Positions 34,311 to 42,347 of a stretch of 64,000 nucleotides of DNA are shown here, piece by piece (the first letter of the stretch is position 1; each line of letters begins with the position of its first letter). This stretch comes from Roseiarcus sp036488815. GTDB taxonomy: Bacteria; Pseudomonadota; Alphaproteobacteria; Rhizobiales; Beijerinckiaceae. The DNA lies in the NCBI GenBank assembly GCA_036488815.1, contig DASXGX010000056.1, forward strand, positions 1 to 64,000. The letters are read 5' to 3'. Both the position numbers and the translations under genes were made by a program. The notes below the pieces were generated by a model, which saw only the letters and a list, made by a program, of their open reading frames with translations, was not told the origin of the DNA and ran no database searches.

Positions 34311-35084
34311 CTAGATGCTGCGGATCCAGTTCAACGCCGCGATGCGCGGGTCCGAAGCGAATGCGTCCCGGTCGAATTCGATCGCCTGCTGTGGGAACTC
34401 ACAAATCGCCTGCACGCCGGAGGCGCTCAACCTGATCCGCCAAGTCCGGCGGTCGACGGGCTCCGGCTTCGCAAACGCTCGGCAGGCGAGAACGGCGAGG
34501 TTCTTTTTGCCGGCCGGATCCCGGACCGATCGATAGCGGATCGCTTGGGCGTCGACTGCCCGCGCCGCGTCCGCGAAGCTCTGGCAGCCGCCATAGACGA
34601 TGGGGTCTGTCCAGACGGCTTCGTGGACGGCGAACGGCGGCTCCGTCAGGTCGAGAAGCCGACCGGTCGCCAGTTCGGCCGAGAACGCGGTGTATTCCGC
34701 GGCGTTGTCGGGCCAGGGCGTTTCCGGCGACTCTGCGAAAAACAGGAGGCGGTAGAACGCCATCTCCGCGACAGCGGTCGCTGGCTCCTCCGCGGCGTAG
34801 AAGACGCCCGCCGTTCGCCCGGCGCGGCGGAACCGAGATCCCGCGGGATATTCGGCGTCATACCGAAACGGGGTCGCCAGCAAGAAGTTCAGATGGCGAC
34901 ACTCCGCCGGCACGGTCGGCTTGGCGCGCTCGACGAGGTCTTCAAGCAACGCTTGCTCGGCCAGCGTGTCGACGAGCTTCAGCGTAGAAACCTGATGCTG
35001 CGCCTCCACCAAGCGCCAGCAGGGCCCGGCGAAGGGGCGGAACTCAGACGAGAGCGCGTCGCGCGTCCAGGTAGGCGATGACAT
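34311..35084 (-). CDS. RES domain toxin (NAD+ phosphorylase type)
   Basis: 257 aa from the ATG at 35084. The RES domain (~95-240) shows GRTAGVFYAAEEPATAVAE, the first conserved Arg/Tyr region, PFAVHEAVWTDPIVYGGCQS and RDPAGKKNLAVLACRAF. RES toxins degrade NAD+ (phosphorolysis or glycohydrolysis) and are neutralised by a cognate Xre-type antitoxin. Its start lies within the last 41 nt of the antitoxin gene, so translation is coupled with the antitoxin first. The protein is longer at the N-terminus than minimal RES toxins (~150-160 aa); the extra ~90 residues are unassigned. Confidence 0.88.
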   Translation of the reverse strand: MSSPTWTRDALSSEFRPFAGPCWRLVEAQHQVSTLKLVDTLAEQALLEDLVERAKPTVPAECRHLNFLLATPFRYDAEYPAGSRFRRAGRTAGVFYAAEEPATAVAEMAFYRLLFFAESPETPWPDNAAEYTAFSAELATGRLLDLTEPPFAVHEAVWTDPIVYGGCQSFADAARAVDAQAIRYRSVRDPAGKKNLAVLACRAFAKPEPVDRRTWRIRLSASGVQAICEFPQQAIEFDRDAFASDPRIAALNWIRSI

Positions 35085-35427
35085 CGACAAGGCCGGCGAC
35101 GGTCTGAATTCTATCGATCGGACGGGCGTCTAACGCCGTGTTCGGATTGCGCAGCCACGCCGCCGCGACCTCATCGTCGCCGCCGACGATCGCATCGAGC
35201 GACCGAAACAGGCGCACAAACAGGACCCCGAGTTCGAATGGCTTCGTGCCGGGCTCAAGACGGAATTCTCCGTGCTTCATGCGTGAGACTGTCGCCTCGC
35301 TGAGGCCAAGGACCCTCGCCAGGGCGCTGGCGGCGACGCGCAGGCGGCCGGCCGCGCGAATCGCAGCCTTCGTTACGGCGGCGCTCGTGTCGACCGGGGC
35401 GACGTCCTGGAGTTGGCGACGGGGCAT
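35044..35427 (-). CDS. Xre/ParS-type antitoxin (MbcA/DUF2384 family)
   Basis: 127 aa. An N-terminal helix-turn-helix (RVAASALARVLGLSEATVSR, residues ~28-50) is followed by the C-terminal toxin-binding domain with ELGVLFVRLFRSLDAIVGGD and WLRNPNTALDARPIDRIQT, hallmark of the antitoxin partner of RES toxins. ATG 35427 is chosen because a palindrome ends directly before it; a GTG at 35463 would put that palindrome inside the coding sequence. Expected to repress its own operon by binding that palindrome. Confidence 0.88.
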   Translation of the reverse strand: MPRRQLQDVAPVDTSAAVTKAAIRAAGRLRVAASALARVLGLSEATVSRMKHGEFRLEPGTKPFELGVLFVRLFRSLDAIVGGDDEVAAAWLRNPNTALDARPIDRIQTVAGLVDVIAYLDARRALV

Positions 35428-35458
35428 GGGCGTTTCTTTCAGTGGAAAGAATACGCCC
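35428..35458 (-). promoter_or_regulatory. Palindrome at the antitoxin start: likely autoregulatory operator
   Basis: GGGCGTTTCTTTC (35428-35440), spacer AGTG, GAAAGAATACGCCC (35445-35458): the arms are complementary over 13 positions with one extra base. It touches the antitoxin ATG. Xre antitoxins bind such dyads; binding here is inferred. Confidence 0.6.
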
Positions 35459-35482
35459 TTCACGATCCAAAAGAAAGGAAAA

Positions 35483-35902
35483 TCAGCCCTGCGCCTTCTC
35501 GAAGCGAATGTCCTGCGCGCCGTGCCACAGCGCCAGGCGGCCGAGCTCGCGCAGGTTCTCGAGACCTGAGGTCAGCGTGATGAAGTGGTTGCCGGCGAGC
35601 TGGCCCATCTTGCACGCGAAATGGACGCCGCCGTAGGCGAGCAGAATTTCCGTCTCGCTGATGCCGCCGGGATAAAGGATGATCTGCCCCGGCGCCGGGT
35701 AACTGGTGTGGTTCTCGTAGCCGACGCCGAACTGCATGTCGCCGAGGGGCATCCAGACGCCCTCGCCGCTCCAGCGCACATGGACCACCTCGCTGACGAA
35801 GGGAAGCCGAGCCTCGAAGGCGGCGCAGGTCTGCGGCGCGCTTTCGCGCTCCAGCTTGGCGTCGAATTGAAACGGTCCTGCGATCACGCGGAGGTCGGCC
35901 AT
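35483..35902 (-). CDS. DUF3830 (cyclophilin-like) protein
   Basis: 139 aa. The sequence (FEARLPFVSEVVHVRWSGEG, MPLGDMQFGVGYENHTSYPA, PGQIILYPGGISETEILLAY) matches DUF3830, a small all-beta cyclophilin-like fold that often sits beside hydantoinase or amidohydrolase genes; no function is established. GAGGAACC precedes the ATG. None of the usual metabolic neighbours is here; it lies alone 19 bp upstream of the Xre-RES locus on the same strand. Confidence 0.82.
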   Translation of the reverse strand: MADLRVIAGPFQFDAKLERESAPQTCAAFEARLPFVSEVVHVRWSGEGVWMPLGDMQFGVGYENHTSYPAPGQIILYPGGISETEILLAYGGVHFACKMGQLAGNHFITLTSGLENLRELGRLALWHGAQDIRFEKAQG

Positions 35903-36001
35903 GGGGTTCCTCTATGGGTATCGAGACGGAGCCGCTCGAATCGAGGGCCATCATGGCGCCGCATGTCGCTGCGCGCCACCTCGCTGCGCGCTAGGCGGAC
36001 C

Positions 36002-36634
36002 TCAGCCGCCCGGGCAGTCCTTCAGGGCCCGGTCGATCGCCTGGCTGAAGCCCGACAGCGAATAGGTGTCGGTCGTGACGTTGCCCTTCTTGGAGCTCGC
36101 CTTGATCACCAGCTTGGAGCCCTTGCGCATTTCGGCGATCAGCTCGCTCTCCTTGGCGGCGTTCTTGACCCACAGGTCCGCGCCCTTTGGCAGCAGCTCG
36201 AAATTCGCGTCGCCGATGACGGCGGTCGGGGCGACGGGATCGCTTTCGCCCTTCCTGGCCTTTCGCTTGCCCTTGGCCTCGCTGGCGTCCGCCGCCCCGA
36301 CATCGAAGCCCATGATGAAGGACACTTCGTTGCGCACGCCCTCCGCCGGGCGCTCGGAGATGAAGGCGTACGCGGCGTCGCGCTTGAGATCGGCGGGTTC
36401 GCGATCTTTCGGCTGCGCGAGGGTGTAGCAGATGCGGTTCTTGCCGGACTGGCTCTGGAACACGCTCCAGTCGCCGTAGGAACCGACCAGCGCCGGCTTG
36501 GCCGCCGGCGGCGGATCCTTTTCCTTGTCCTTGGAGGACCTCGGCGCCGCGTCGGCGCCGAAGGCGATGACTGCGAGGCAAAGGCCAAGCCCGGTGGCGA
36601 AGGCGCGGGCGGCGTGGGACGCGACAAATTGCAT
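36002..36634 (-). CDS. Invasion-associated locus B (IalB) family protein
   Basis: 210 aa. Signal peptide with cleavage near ADA|AP (~30), then a Lys/Pro-rich linker and the IalB domain (VGSYGDWSVFQSQ, ICYTLAQPKDREP, KGSKLVIKASSKKG, YSLSGFSQAIDRAL). IalB proteins are periplasmic or outer-membrane beta proteins common in Rhizobiales; only Bartonella homologues have a known host-cell link, so pathogenicity is not implied. ATG 36634 chosen with AAGGAAT upstream. Confidence 0.88.
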   Translation of the reverse strand: MQFVASHAARAFATGLGLCLAVIAFGADAAPRSSKDKEKDPPPAAKPALVGSYGDWSVFQSQSGKNRICYTLAQPKDREPADLKRDAAYAFISERPAEGVRNEVSFIMGFDVGAADASEAKGKRKARKGESDPVAPTAVIGDANFELLPKGADLWVKNAAKESELIAEMRKGSKLVIKASSKKGNVTTDTYSLSGFSQAIDRALKDCPGG

Positions 36635-36967
36635 AGTTCTGTATTCCTTCGTCGTCGATCGCATGGCGATGGCGAGTCTGCGCGGTCCTTGGACCGCGAT
36701 CCCGGCGAAACTTCGACCCTCCGGCTCTCGGTCAATCCGCCCTCTTTTGCAAATGTGGCAAGGGTTAATGAAAAATGAGTAAAATTCGTGTCCGTTCCCG
36801 TACGCTGAGATTTACCAAGGGCTTCCACGGCGCAACCGCAAACGGCGGGGAGGAGAGGCAGAGCGAATCGGCGCCATTTGCTGCGGCGATAGGGCGCAGC
36901 TGGAGCGGCTTGCCAAGATTGTTGCGGTGCACAATATAGCCGTCGGGGCGCTACGAAGGTCAGGACG
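36635..36967. other. 333-bp intergenic region with AT-rich promoter-like segment
   Basis: Divergent promoters for the IalB and GNAT genes are expected here. An AT-rich island at about 36740-36795 (TTTGCAAATGTGGC... then GTTAATGAAAAATGAGTAAA) stands out from GC-rich flanks. TTGC-N7-GCAA at 36747-36761 is a small dyad. No gene, RNA or repeat that I can support. Confidence 0.35.
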
Positions 36968-37582
36968 ATGGCGAATTCCACCAGCCCGCTTGTCGAGATC
37001 CGGCGGCTCTGGCCGGCCGACATGCCCGCGTTTCGCGACCACCTGCTGCGTTTGAGCGCACAGAGCCGCCACGCGCGGTTCGGCGGCGGCATGTCGGACG
37101 ACTTCGTCGTTGGTTACGCTGAGAACTGCTTCGGGGAGGGCGACCTCGTATTCGGCGCTTTCATTGACGGGGTGATGCGCGGGGCGGGCGAATTGCGCTC
37201 GCAATCGGCCATCTGGACCGAGCAGCCGCCGTTCCAGCGCCATATCAGCGCCGAGGCGGCGTTCAGCGTCGAGGAGACCTATCGCCGGCGTGGAATCGGC
37301 GCGCAATTGTTCCAGCGGATCGAACGGGCGGCGACCAATCACGGCGTCGAAACGATCGAGATCGTCTGCCTTCCCGACAATGTCGGCATGCTTCGACTCG
37401 CCGCGAAGTTCAACGCGCAGTTCTCCTTCGAGGAGAACCAGATGGCCGGCCGCCTGACCGCGCGCCGCCCGACGCCGTTCTCGCTGGTGCGCGAAGCGTC
37501 GCGCGACCTGGTCGATTTCACCAGCTCGCTCTTCGATGCGCAGATGCGGAGGATTCAGCAGGGGTTGGTGAAGGGCGTCTGA
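36968..37582 (+). CDS. GNAT family N-acetyltransferase
   Basis: 204 aa. VEIRRLWPADMPAFRDHLLR opens the domain; AAFSVEETYRRRGIGAQLFQRIER gives the acetyl-CoA motif A (RRRGIG), and EIVCLPDNVGMLRLAAKF is motif B. A C-terminal ~40-residue helical extension follows. The pattern FRDHLLRLSAQSRHARFGGG is shared with acetyltransferases found near Pat-type protein acetylases, but the substrate is unknown. Monocistronic. Confidence 0.86.
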   Translation: MANSTSPLVEIRRLWPADMPAFRDHLLRLSAQSRHARFGGGMSDDFVVGYAENCFGEGDLVFGAFIDGVMRGAGELRSQSAIWTEQPPFQRHISAEAAFSVEETYRRRGIGAQLFQRIERAATNHGVETIEIVCLPDNVGMLRLAAKFNAQFSFEENQMAGRLTARRPTPFSLVREASRDLVDFTSSLFDAQMRRIQQGLVKGV

Positions 37583-37592
37583 GGTGGCGCTC

Positions 37593-37683
37593 TCATGCCT
37601 GCGAAGGCGGGCATATCCAAGTCGCCGCACACCTTGTCGGGCGTTCCCCGGAGCCCCTAGATGCCCGCGTTCGCGGGCATGAC
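37593..37683. repeat. Dispersed palindromic repeat family A, copy 4
   Basis: TCATGCCTGCGAAGGCGGGC AT at the left and GATGCCCGCGTTCGCGGGCA TGAC at the right. First of two elements placed in tandem in the 229-bp gap between the GNAT gene and sdhB. Confidence 0.85.
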
Positions 37684-37715
37684 AAGCGGATAGCCACTTA
37701 GCCAATCAGGGCGCT

Positions 37716-37785
37716 GTCATGCCCGCGAAGGTGGGCATCTATCCAAGCCACCGCCCATCTTGCCGGCTCTGTTCGCGGGCGCGAC
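37716..37785. repeat. Dispersed palindromic repeat family A, copy 5
   Basis: GTCATGCCCGCGAAGGTGGG CATC at the left; the right head is reduced to TTCGCGGGCGCGAC. Tandem with copy 4, after sdhB, so the sdh message ends in several stable stems. Confidence 0.75.
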
Positions 37786-37811
37786 AAAAGGAAGCCGGGG
37801 CGCCGGCGCGC

Positions 37812-38588
37812 TTACGCGCGCCGCTCGATCATCATGTTCTTGATGCTCGCGATCGCCTTGGCCGGGTTCAGACCCTTCGGGCAGGTCTTGGCGCAATTCA
37901 TGATCGTGTGGCAGCGATAGAGGCGGAACGGATCCTCGAGATTGTCGAGCCGGTCGCCGGTCGCCTCGTCGCGCGAATCGATCAGCCAGCGATAGGCCTG
38001 GAGCAGGACGGCCGGGCCGAGATAGCGGTCGCCGTTCCACCAATAGCTCGGGCACGACGTCGAGCACGAGGCGCACAGGATGCACTCGTAGAGGCCGTCG
38101 AGCTTGGCGCGATCCTCCGGCGTCTGGCGCCATTCCTTCTCGGGCGTCGGCGACGTCGTCTTCAGCCACGGTTCGATCGAGGCGTGCTGGGCGTAGAAGT
38201 TCGTGAGGTCGGGAACGAGGTCCTTGACCACCTCGAGATGCGGCAGCGGGTAGATCTTCACCGCGCCGTCGATCTCGTCCATGCCGCGCGTGCAGGCGAG
38301 CGTGTTGACGCCGTCGATGTTCATCGCGCAAGAGCCGCAGACGCCCTCGCGGCACGAGCGGCGGAAGGTCAGCGTCGAATCGACCTTTGACTTGATCCAG
38401 ATCAGCGCGTCGAGCACCATCGGGCCGCAGTCGTCGCGATCGACATAGTAGGTGTCGATGCGCGGATTGGCGCCGTCGTCGGGATTCCAGCGGTAGATGC
38501 GGAATTCCGTCAGCCGCGAGCCGGTCGGCTTCGGCCAGGTCTTGCCGGGCGTTGGCCGCGAATTCTTGGGAAGATTGATCTGGACCAT
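37812..38588 (-). CDS. sdhB: Succinate dehydrogenase iron-sulfur subunit
   Basis: 258 aa. Three cluster-binding motifs are complete: SCREGVCGSCAMNIDG for [2Fe-2S], CILCASCSTSCPSYWWN for [4Fe-4S], and CHTIMNCAKTCPKGLNPAKA for [3Fe-4S]. It relays electrons from SdhA to the membrane anchor. Last gene of sdhCDAB, 30 bp after sdhA. Confidence 0.98.
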   Translation of the reverse strand: MVQINLPKNSRPTPGKTWPKPTGSRLTEFRIYRWNPDDGANPRIDTYYVDRDDCGPMVLDALIWIKSKVDSTLTFRRSCREGVCGSCAMNIDGVNTLACTRGMDEIDGAVKIYPLPHLEVVKDLVPDLTNFYAQHASIEPWLKTTSPTPEKEWRQTPEDRAKLDGLYECILCASCSTSCPSYWWNGDRYLGPAVLLQAYRWLIDSRDEATGDRLDNLEDPFRLYRCHTIMNCAKTCPKGLNPAKAIASIKNMMIERRA

Positions 38589-38618
38589 GGCTGTCTATCC
38601 GTTGAGGCCGCAGCAGCG

Positions 38619-40454
38619 TTAGTAGACGCGCGCTTTCGGCTCGATGTAGGCGACGTCGTTGCTCATCGTGTAGGTGTGCACCGGCCGGTAATCGAGCGTC
38701 ACCGCGTGCTTGTCGGCGTCGACCCACGCCAGCGTGTGCTTCATCCACTCGACGTCGTCGCGCTTGGGATAGTCCTCGCGCGCATGCGCGCCGCGGCTCT
38801 CCCGCCGGTTGACGGCGCCCTCCATCGTCACGACGGCCTGGACGATCAGATTGTCGTATTCGAGCGTCTCGGTGAGATCAGAGTTCCAGATCAGCGAGCG
38901 GTCGGTGACGCGGACGTCTGCGCCCGCCTTCCAGGCTTCGTGGATGAGGGTCTTGCCCTCTTCCAGGGTCTCGCCGGTGCGGAAGACAGCGCAGTGGGTC
39001 TGCATGATGCGCTGCATATCGAGGCGCAGTTGCGCGGTCGGCGTGCCGCCCTTGGCGTAGCGGAAGCGGTCGAGCCGCGAGAGCGCGAAGTCGGCGCTGT
39101 CCTTGGGAAGGTCGGGCTGGCGCTCGCCGGGCCTGACGATCTCCGCGGCGCGATGACCGGCGGCGCGGCCGAACACCACGAGGTCGATGAGCGAATTGGA
39201 GCCGAGGCGGTTCGCGCCGTGGACGGAGACGCAGGCCGCTTCTCCCAGCGCCATCAGGCCCGGCACGATGGAGTCGGGATCGGCGCCGACCTTGGTCAAC
39301 ACTTCGCCGTGGTAGTTCGTAGGGATGCCGCCCATGTTGTAGTGAACGGTCGGCAGCACCGGGATCGGCTCCTTGGTGACGTCGACGCCGGCGAAGATGC
39401 GCGCGCTCTCGGAGATGCCGGGCAACCGCTCGTGCAGCACCTTCGGATCGAGATGATCGAGGTGCAGGAATATGTGGTCCTTCAGCTTGCCGACGCCGCG
39501 GCCCTCGCGAATTTCGACCGTCATCGCGCGGCTGACGACGTCGCGCGAAGCGAGGTCCTTGGCCGATGGGGCATAGCGCTCCATGAAGCGCTCACCCTCG
39601 GAATTGACGAGATAGCCGCCTTCGCCGCGCGCGCCCTCGGTGATGAGGCAGCCCGCGCCGTAGATGCCGGTCGGATGGAACTGCACGAACTCCATGTCCT
39701 GCAGCGCGACGCCGGCGCGCAACGCCATCGCGTTGCCGTCGCCGGTGCACATATGCGCAGACGTCGCGGAAAAATAGGCGCGGCCATAGCCGCCGGTCGC
39801 CAGAATCGTCTGCTGGGCGCGGAAGCGATGGATGGTGCCGTCGTCCATCTTGAGGCAGACAAGGCCGCGCACGCGGCCTTCCGAATCGCGGATCAGATCG
39901 ATCGCGAAATATTCGATGAAGAATTCGCAGCGCGCCTTGAGCGCCTGGCCGTACAGCGTGTGCAGCATCGCGTGGCCGGTGCGGTCGGCGGCGGCGCAGG
40001 TGCGCTGCGCGACGCCCTTGCCGAATTCCGTCGTCATGCCGCCGAACGGGCGTTGGTAGATCTTGCCGGCTTCATTGCGCGAGAAGGGCACGCCCCAGTG
40101 GTCGAGCTCGTAGACCGCGGCCGGCGCGTTGCGGCAGAGATATTCGATCGCGTCCTGGTCGCCGAGCCAATCCGACCCCTTGACGGTGTCGTACATGTGC
40201 CAGCGCCAATCGTCCGGGCCCATGTTGCCGAGCGACGCCGAAATGCCGCCCTGAGCGGCGACGGTGTGCGAGCGGGTCGGGAACACCTTCGAGATGCAGG
40301 CGACGCGCAGGCCCGCCTGGGCGCAGCCGACGCTGGCGCGCAGCCCGGCGCCGCCGGCGCCGACCACCACGACGTCGAACGTATGGTCCGTGATCGGATA
40401 AGCGGCGCCGCCGAGCGTCGGAGCGCTCGCGCCGTTGGAGCCGTTAGTCGCCAT
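38619..40454 (-). CDS. sdhA: Succinate dehydrogenase flavoprotein subunit
   Basis: 611 aa. FAD motif VVVGAGGAGLRASVG (~30-45), the covalent-flavin histidine in TRSHTVAAQGGISASLG, the HPTGIYGAGCLITEGARGEG active-site loop and GANRLGSNSLIDLVVFGRAA are present. It oxidises succinate to fumarate at the cytoplasmic face of the inner membrane. Start ATG 40454 matches the family. Confidence 0.98.
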   Translation of the reverse strand: MATNGSNGASAPTLGGAAYPITDHTFDVVVVGAGGAGLRASVGCAQAGLRVACISKVFPTRSHTVAAQGGISASLGNMGPDDWRWHMYDTVKGSDWLGDQDAIEYLCRNAPAAVYELDHWGVPFSRNEAGKIYQRPFGGMTTEFGKGVAQRTCAAADRTGHAMLHTLYGQALKARCEFFIEYFAIDLIRDSEGRVRGLVCLKMDDGTIHRFRAQQTILATGGYGRAYFSATSAHMCTGDGNAMALRAGVALQDMEFVQFHPTGIYGAGCLITEGARGEGGYLVNSEGERFMERYAPSAKDLASRDVVSRAMTVEIREGRGVGKLKDHIFLHLDHLDPKVLHERLPGISESARIFAGVDVTKEPIPVLPTVHYNMGGIPTNYHGEVLTKVGADPDSIVPGLMALGEAACVSVHGANRLGSNSLIDLVVFGRAAGHRAAEIVRPGERQPDLPKDSADFALSRLDRFRYAKGGTPTAQLRLDMQRIMQTHCAVFRTGETLEEGKTLIHEAWKAGADVRVTDRSLIWNSDLTETLEYDNLIVQAVVTMEGAVNRRESRGAHAREDYPKRDDVEWMKHTLAWVDADKHAVTLDYRPVHTYTMSNDVAYIEPKARVY

Positions 40455-40481
40455 TCGAGTCGAGCCCTTAATCAGGTTTGT

Positions 40482-40871
40482 TCAGGTGAAGCTGATGCGC
40501 AGCACCGCATAGAGGCAGGCCAAGCCGAGCGCGGCGGCGAAGAAGGAATTGGCCATCAGCGCCCATTCGCGCGCCTGGCCCTGGATATAATCGAGGATGA
40601 CCGAGCGCATGCCGACCTGCATATGGTAGGCGCCGACGACGACGAACAGAAGCAGCACGATCGCCGGAAGCGGTTCGCCCAGCTCCGAGCGCACGCCGTT
40701 ATAGTCCTTGTGCAGAAGGGTGAGCAGCAGCCACACGAAGGCGATCGTCAGCGGGATGAGCGCCGCCGAGCTCACCCGTATCATCCAGTTCTCCTCAGCG
40801 CCGAGACGCGCCGACCCGAGGAAGCGAACGCGGCTGAGCGGCGTGCGGAGGGAATTGTCATTGCCGACCAT
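40482..40871 (-). CDS. sdhD: Succinate dehydrogenase membrane anchor subunit
   Basis: 129 aa, three membrane helices after an N-terminal arm (SLRTPLSRVRFLGSARLGAE, typical of alphaproteobacterial SdhD). YHMQVGMRSVILDYIQG carries the heme/quinone-side His and Asp-Tyr. Start ATG 40871; a further in-frame ATG at 40886 overlaps the sdhC stop. Confidence 0.94.
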   Translation of the reverse strand: MVGNDNSLRTPLSRVRFLGSARLGAEENWMIRVSSAALIPLTIAFVWLLLTLLHKDYNGVRSELGEPLPAIVLLLFVVVGAYHMQVGMRSVILDYIQGQAREWALMANSFFAAALGLACLYAVLRISFT

Positions 40872-40882
40872 GGCGATTTCCT

Positions 40883-41293
40883 TCAACGAACGATGTAGCC
40901 GACGATCCAGACGACGATGGTCAACACCAAGCCGCCGATCAGCGTCGCCTGCGCCAATTGCTCGCGCTCGGGATCATCGAGGCCGTAGCCGGCGTCCCAG
41001 AGAAAATGACGGACGCCGCCCAGCATGTGGTGAAACAGCGCCCAGGTGAATCCGAACAGCACGATCCGGCCGATGATCGATTGGATGAACCAGGAGAACG
41101 TCGCGAAGGCGGAAGCGTCCATCGAGGCGGCGATCAGGAACCAGGCGAGCAGCAGCACGCCGACATAGAGCCCTACGCCGGTGATGCGGTGGACGATCGA
41201 CATCGCCATGGTGAGGGTGAAGCGGTAGATGCCGAGATGGGGCGACAGCGGACGCTGGGCGGGTTGAGTAGGCGTCGAATTGGTCGCGGCCAT
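40883..41293 (-). CDS. sdhC: Succinate dehydrogenase cytochrome b556 subunit
   Basis: 136 aa from ATG 41293 (41308 is also possible). RPLSPHLGIYRFTLTMAMSI and VHRITGVGLY form the quinone-side motif; HHMLGGVRHFLWDAGYG holds the axial heme histidine. Three membrane helices. First gene of sdhCDAB, 94 bp after the PfkB-kinase stop on the same strand, so either a promoter lies in that short gap or the operon is read through from upstream. Confidence 0.95.
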   Translation of the reverse strand: MAATNSTPTQPAQRPLSPHLGIYRFTLTMAMSIVHRITGVGLYVGVLLLAWFLIAASMDASAFATFSWFIQSIIGRIVLFGFTWALFHHMLGGVRHFLWDAGYGLDDPEREQLAQATLIGGLVLTIVVWIVGYIVR

Positions 41294-41387
41294 CGGTGCA
41301 TGTTCCATTGCGGTTCGCGACGGCCTTTTAGCTCCGTCGCCGCCGCTCCGCAATGATCGACATCCGCCGCACGCGCAATGCAGCTAT

Positions 41388-42320
41388 TCAACCGCGTTGA
41401 AATGTCTCGATTTCAGTCATCGTGGGCGGATTCGAACCCCTGCGGGTGCAAGTGATGGCCGAGGCGGTGGCGGCGAAGGCGAGCCAGGTCTCGAGGCGCG
41501 CGCGATTCGGCGCGCCCGCGTTAGCCCCGAGCGCTCCGTCGCGCTCCATCGCCGCGAGCAGCGACGACATGAAGCTGTCGCCAGCGCCGACCGTGTCGAC
41601 GACTTGGATGCGCGGCGCCGGCACGCTGAGCCTTTCGCCGCCGAGGAAGGCGACGGCGCCGCGCTCGCCGAGCGTCGCCACGCAGAACGCCGGACCGTTC
41701 CGAGCCCATTCCGCGAGCGCGTCGTCGACCGACCGGCCGGGGTAGAGCCATTCGATGTCTTCTTCGCTCGCCTTGACGAAGCTCGCGAGCGCCGCCTGCC
41801 GCTCGACCAGCGCCGTGACGCTCTCGCGATCGGGGGTCACCAGGGGACGAATATTCGGGTCGAAGCTCGTCGTCGCGCGCCCGCGCGCCGAGCGCAGCGC
41901 CGTGACCACGCTTTCGCCGTGCCGTGGATCAACCGCGGCGATCGAGCCGACGTGCAGATGACGCGCTCCGTCGGGCCACGTGGCCGGAAACGGCCAGCGG
42001 CCGTCGAAGGCGGTCGCATCGAGATAGAACGAATAGCGCGAGCCCGTCTGCGCCGTGCCGCGCATCACGAAGGCGAGCGGTGTCGGCTTCGCGTCGCGCG
42101 CGACGAGTTCGAGGCTGACGCCCTCTGCGGCGAGCGCCGCGGCGAGGGCTTCGCCGTTCGCGTCCGCGGAGAGCCTGGAGACGAAGGCCGTCGGCGCGCC
42201 GAGGCGGCCGAGGCCGATCGCCACATTGTAGGGAGAGCCGCCGCGAACCGCGTCGTAGCGGCCCTCCATGTCTGGGTCGGGAATGAGGTCGACGAGCGCC
42301 TCGCCGGAAATGAGGATCAT
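41388..42320 (-). CDS. PfkB family sugar kinase (fructokinase / KDG kinase-like)
   Basis: 310 aa. N-terminal ILISGEALVDLIPDPD and GGSPYNVAIGLGRLG give the substrate-binding sheet; the C-terminal PfkB signature DTVGAGDSFMSSLL contains the catalytic Asp. The overall pattern is closest to bacterial fructokinases, but 2-keto-3-deoxygluconate kinases share it. It follows the aldehyde dehydrogenase gene by 27 bp. In a sugar-acid cluster with a UxaA-type dehydratase, a KDG kinase role would open a phosphorylated (Entner-Doudoroff) branch; this is inference. Confidence 0.88.
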   Translation of the reverse strand: MILISGEALVDLIPDPDMEGRYDAVRGGSPYNVAIGLGRLGAPTAFVSRLSADANGEALAAALAAEGVSLELVARDAKPTPLAFVMRGTAQTGSRYSFYLDATAFDGRWPFPATWPDGARHLHVGSIAAVDPRHGESVVTALRSARGRATTSFDPNIRPLVTPDRESVTALVERQAALASFVKASEEDIEWLYPGRSVDDALAEWARNGPAFCVATLGERGAVAFLGGERLSVPAPRIQVVDTVGAGDSFMSSLLAAMERDGALGANAGAPNRARLETWLAFAATASAITCTRRGSNPPTMTEIETFQRG

Positions 42321-42347
42321 GCCGCCGTCGCCCCCCTTTTTGTTTGG

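Noticed and set aside
36720..36800. CtrA-type TTAA-N7-TTAA site in the AT-rich island
   Set aside because: Only one half site (GTTAA) is present at the right place; the second half is missing.
38676..40898. 740-codon open frame antisense to sdhA
   Set aside because: Low-complexity Arg/His/Ala translation typical of antisense frames in GC-rich DNA; sdhA is unambiguous on the other strand.
41420..41450. tRNA-like T-arm sequence (GGGGTTCGAATCC) on the minus strand
   Set aside because: The stem does not pair properly and no acceptor or anticodon arms surround it; it encodes the normal C-terminus of the PfkB kinase (TRRGSNPPTMTE), so it is coincidental.
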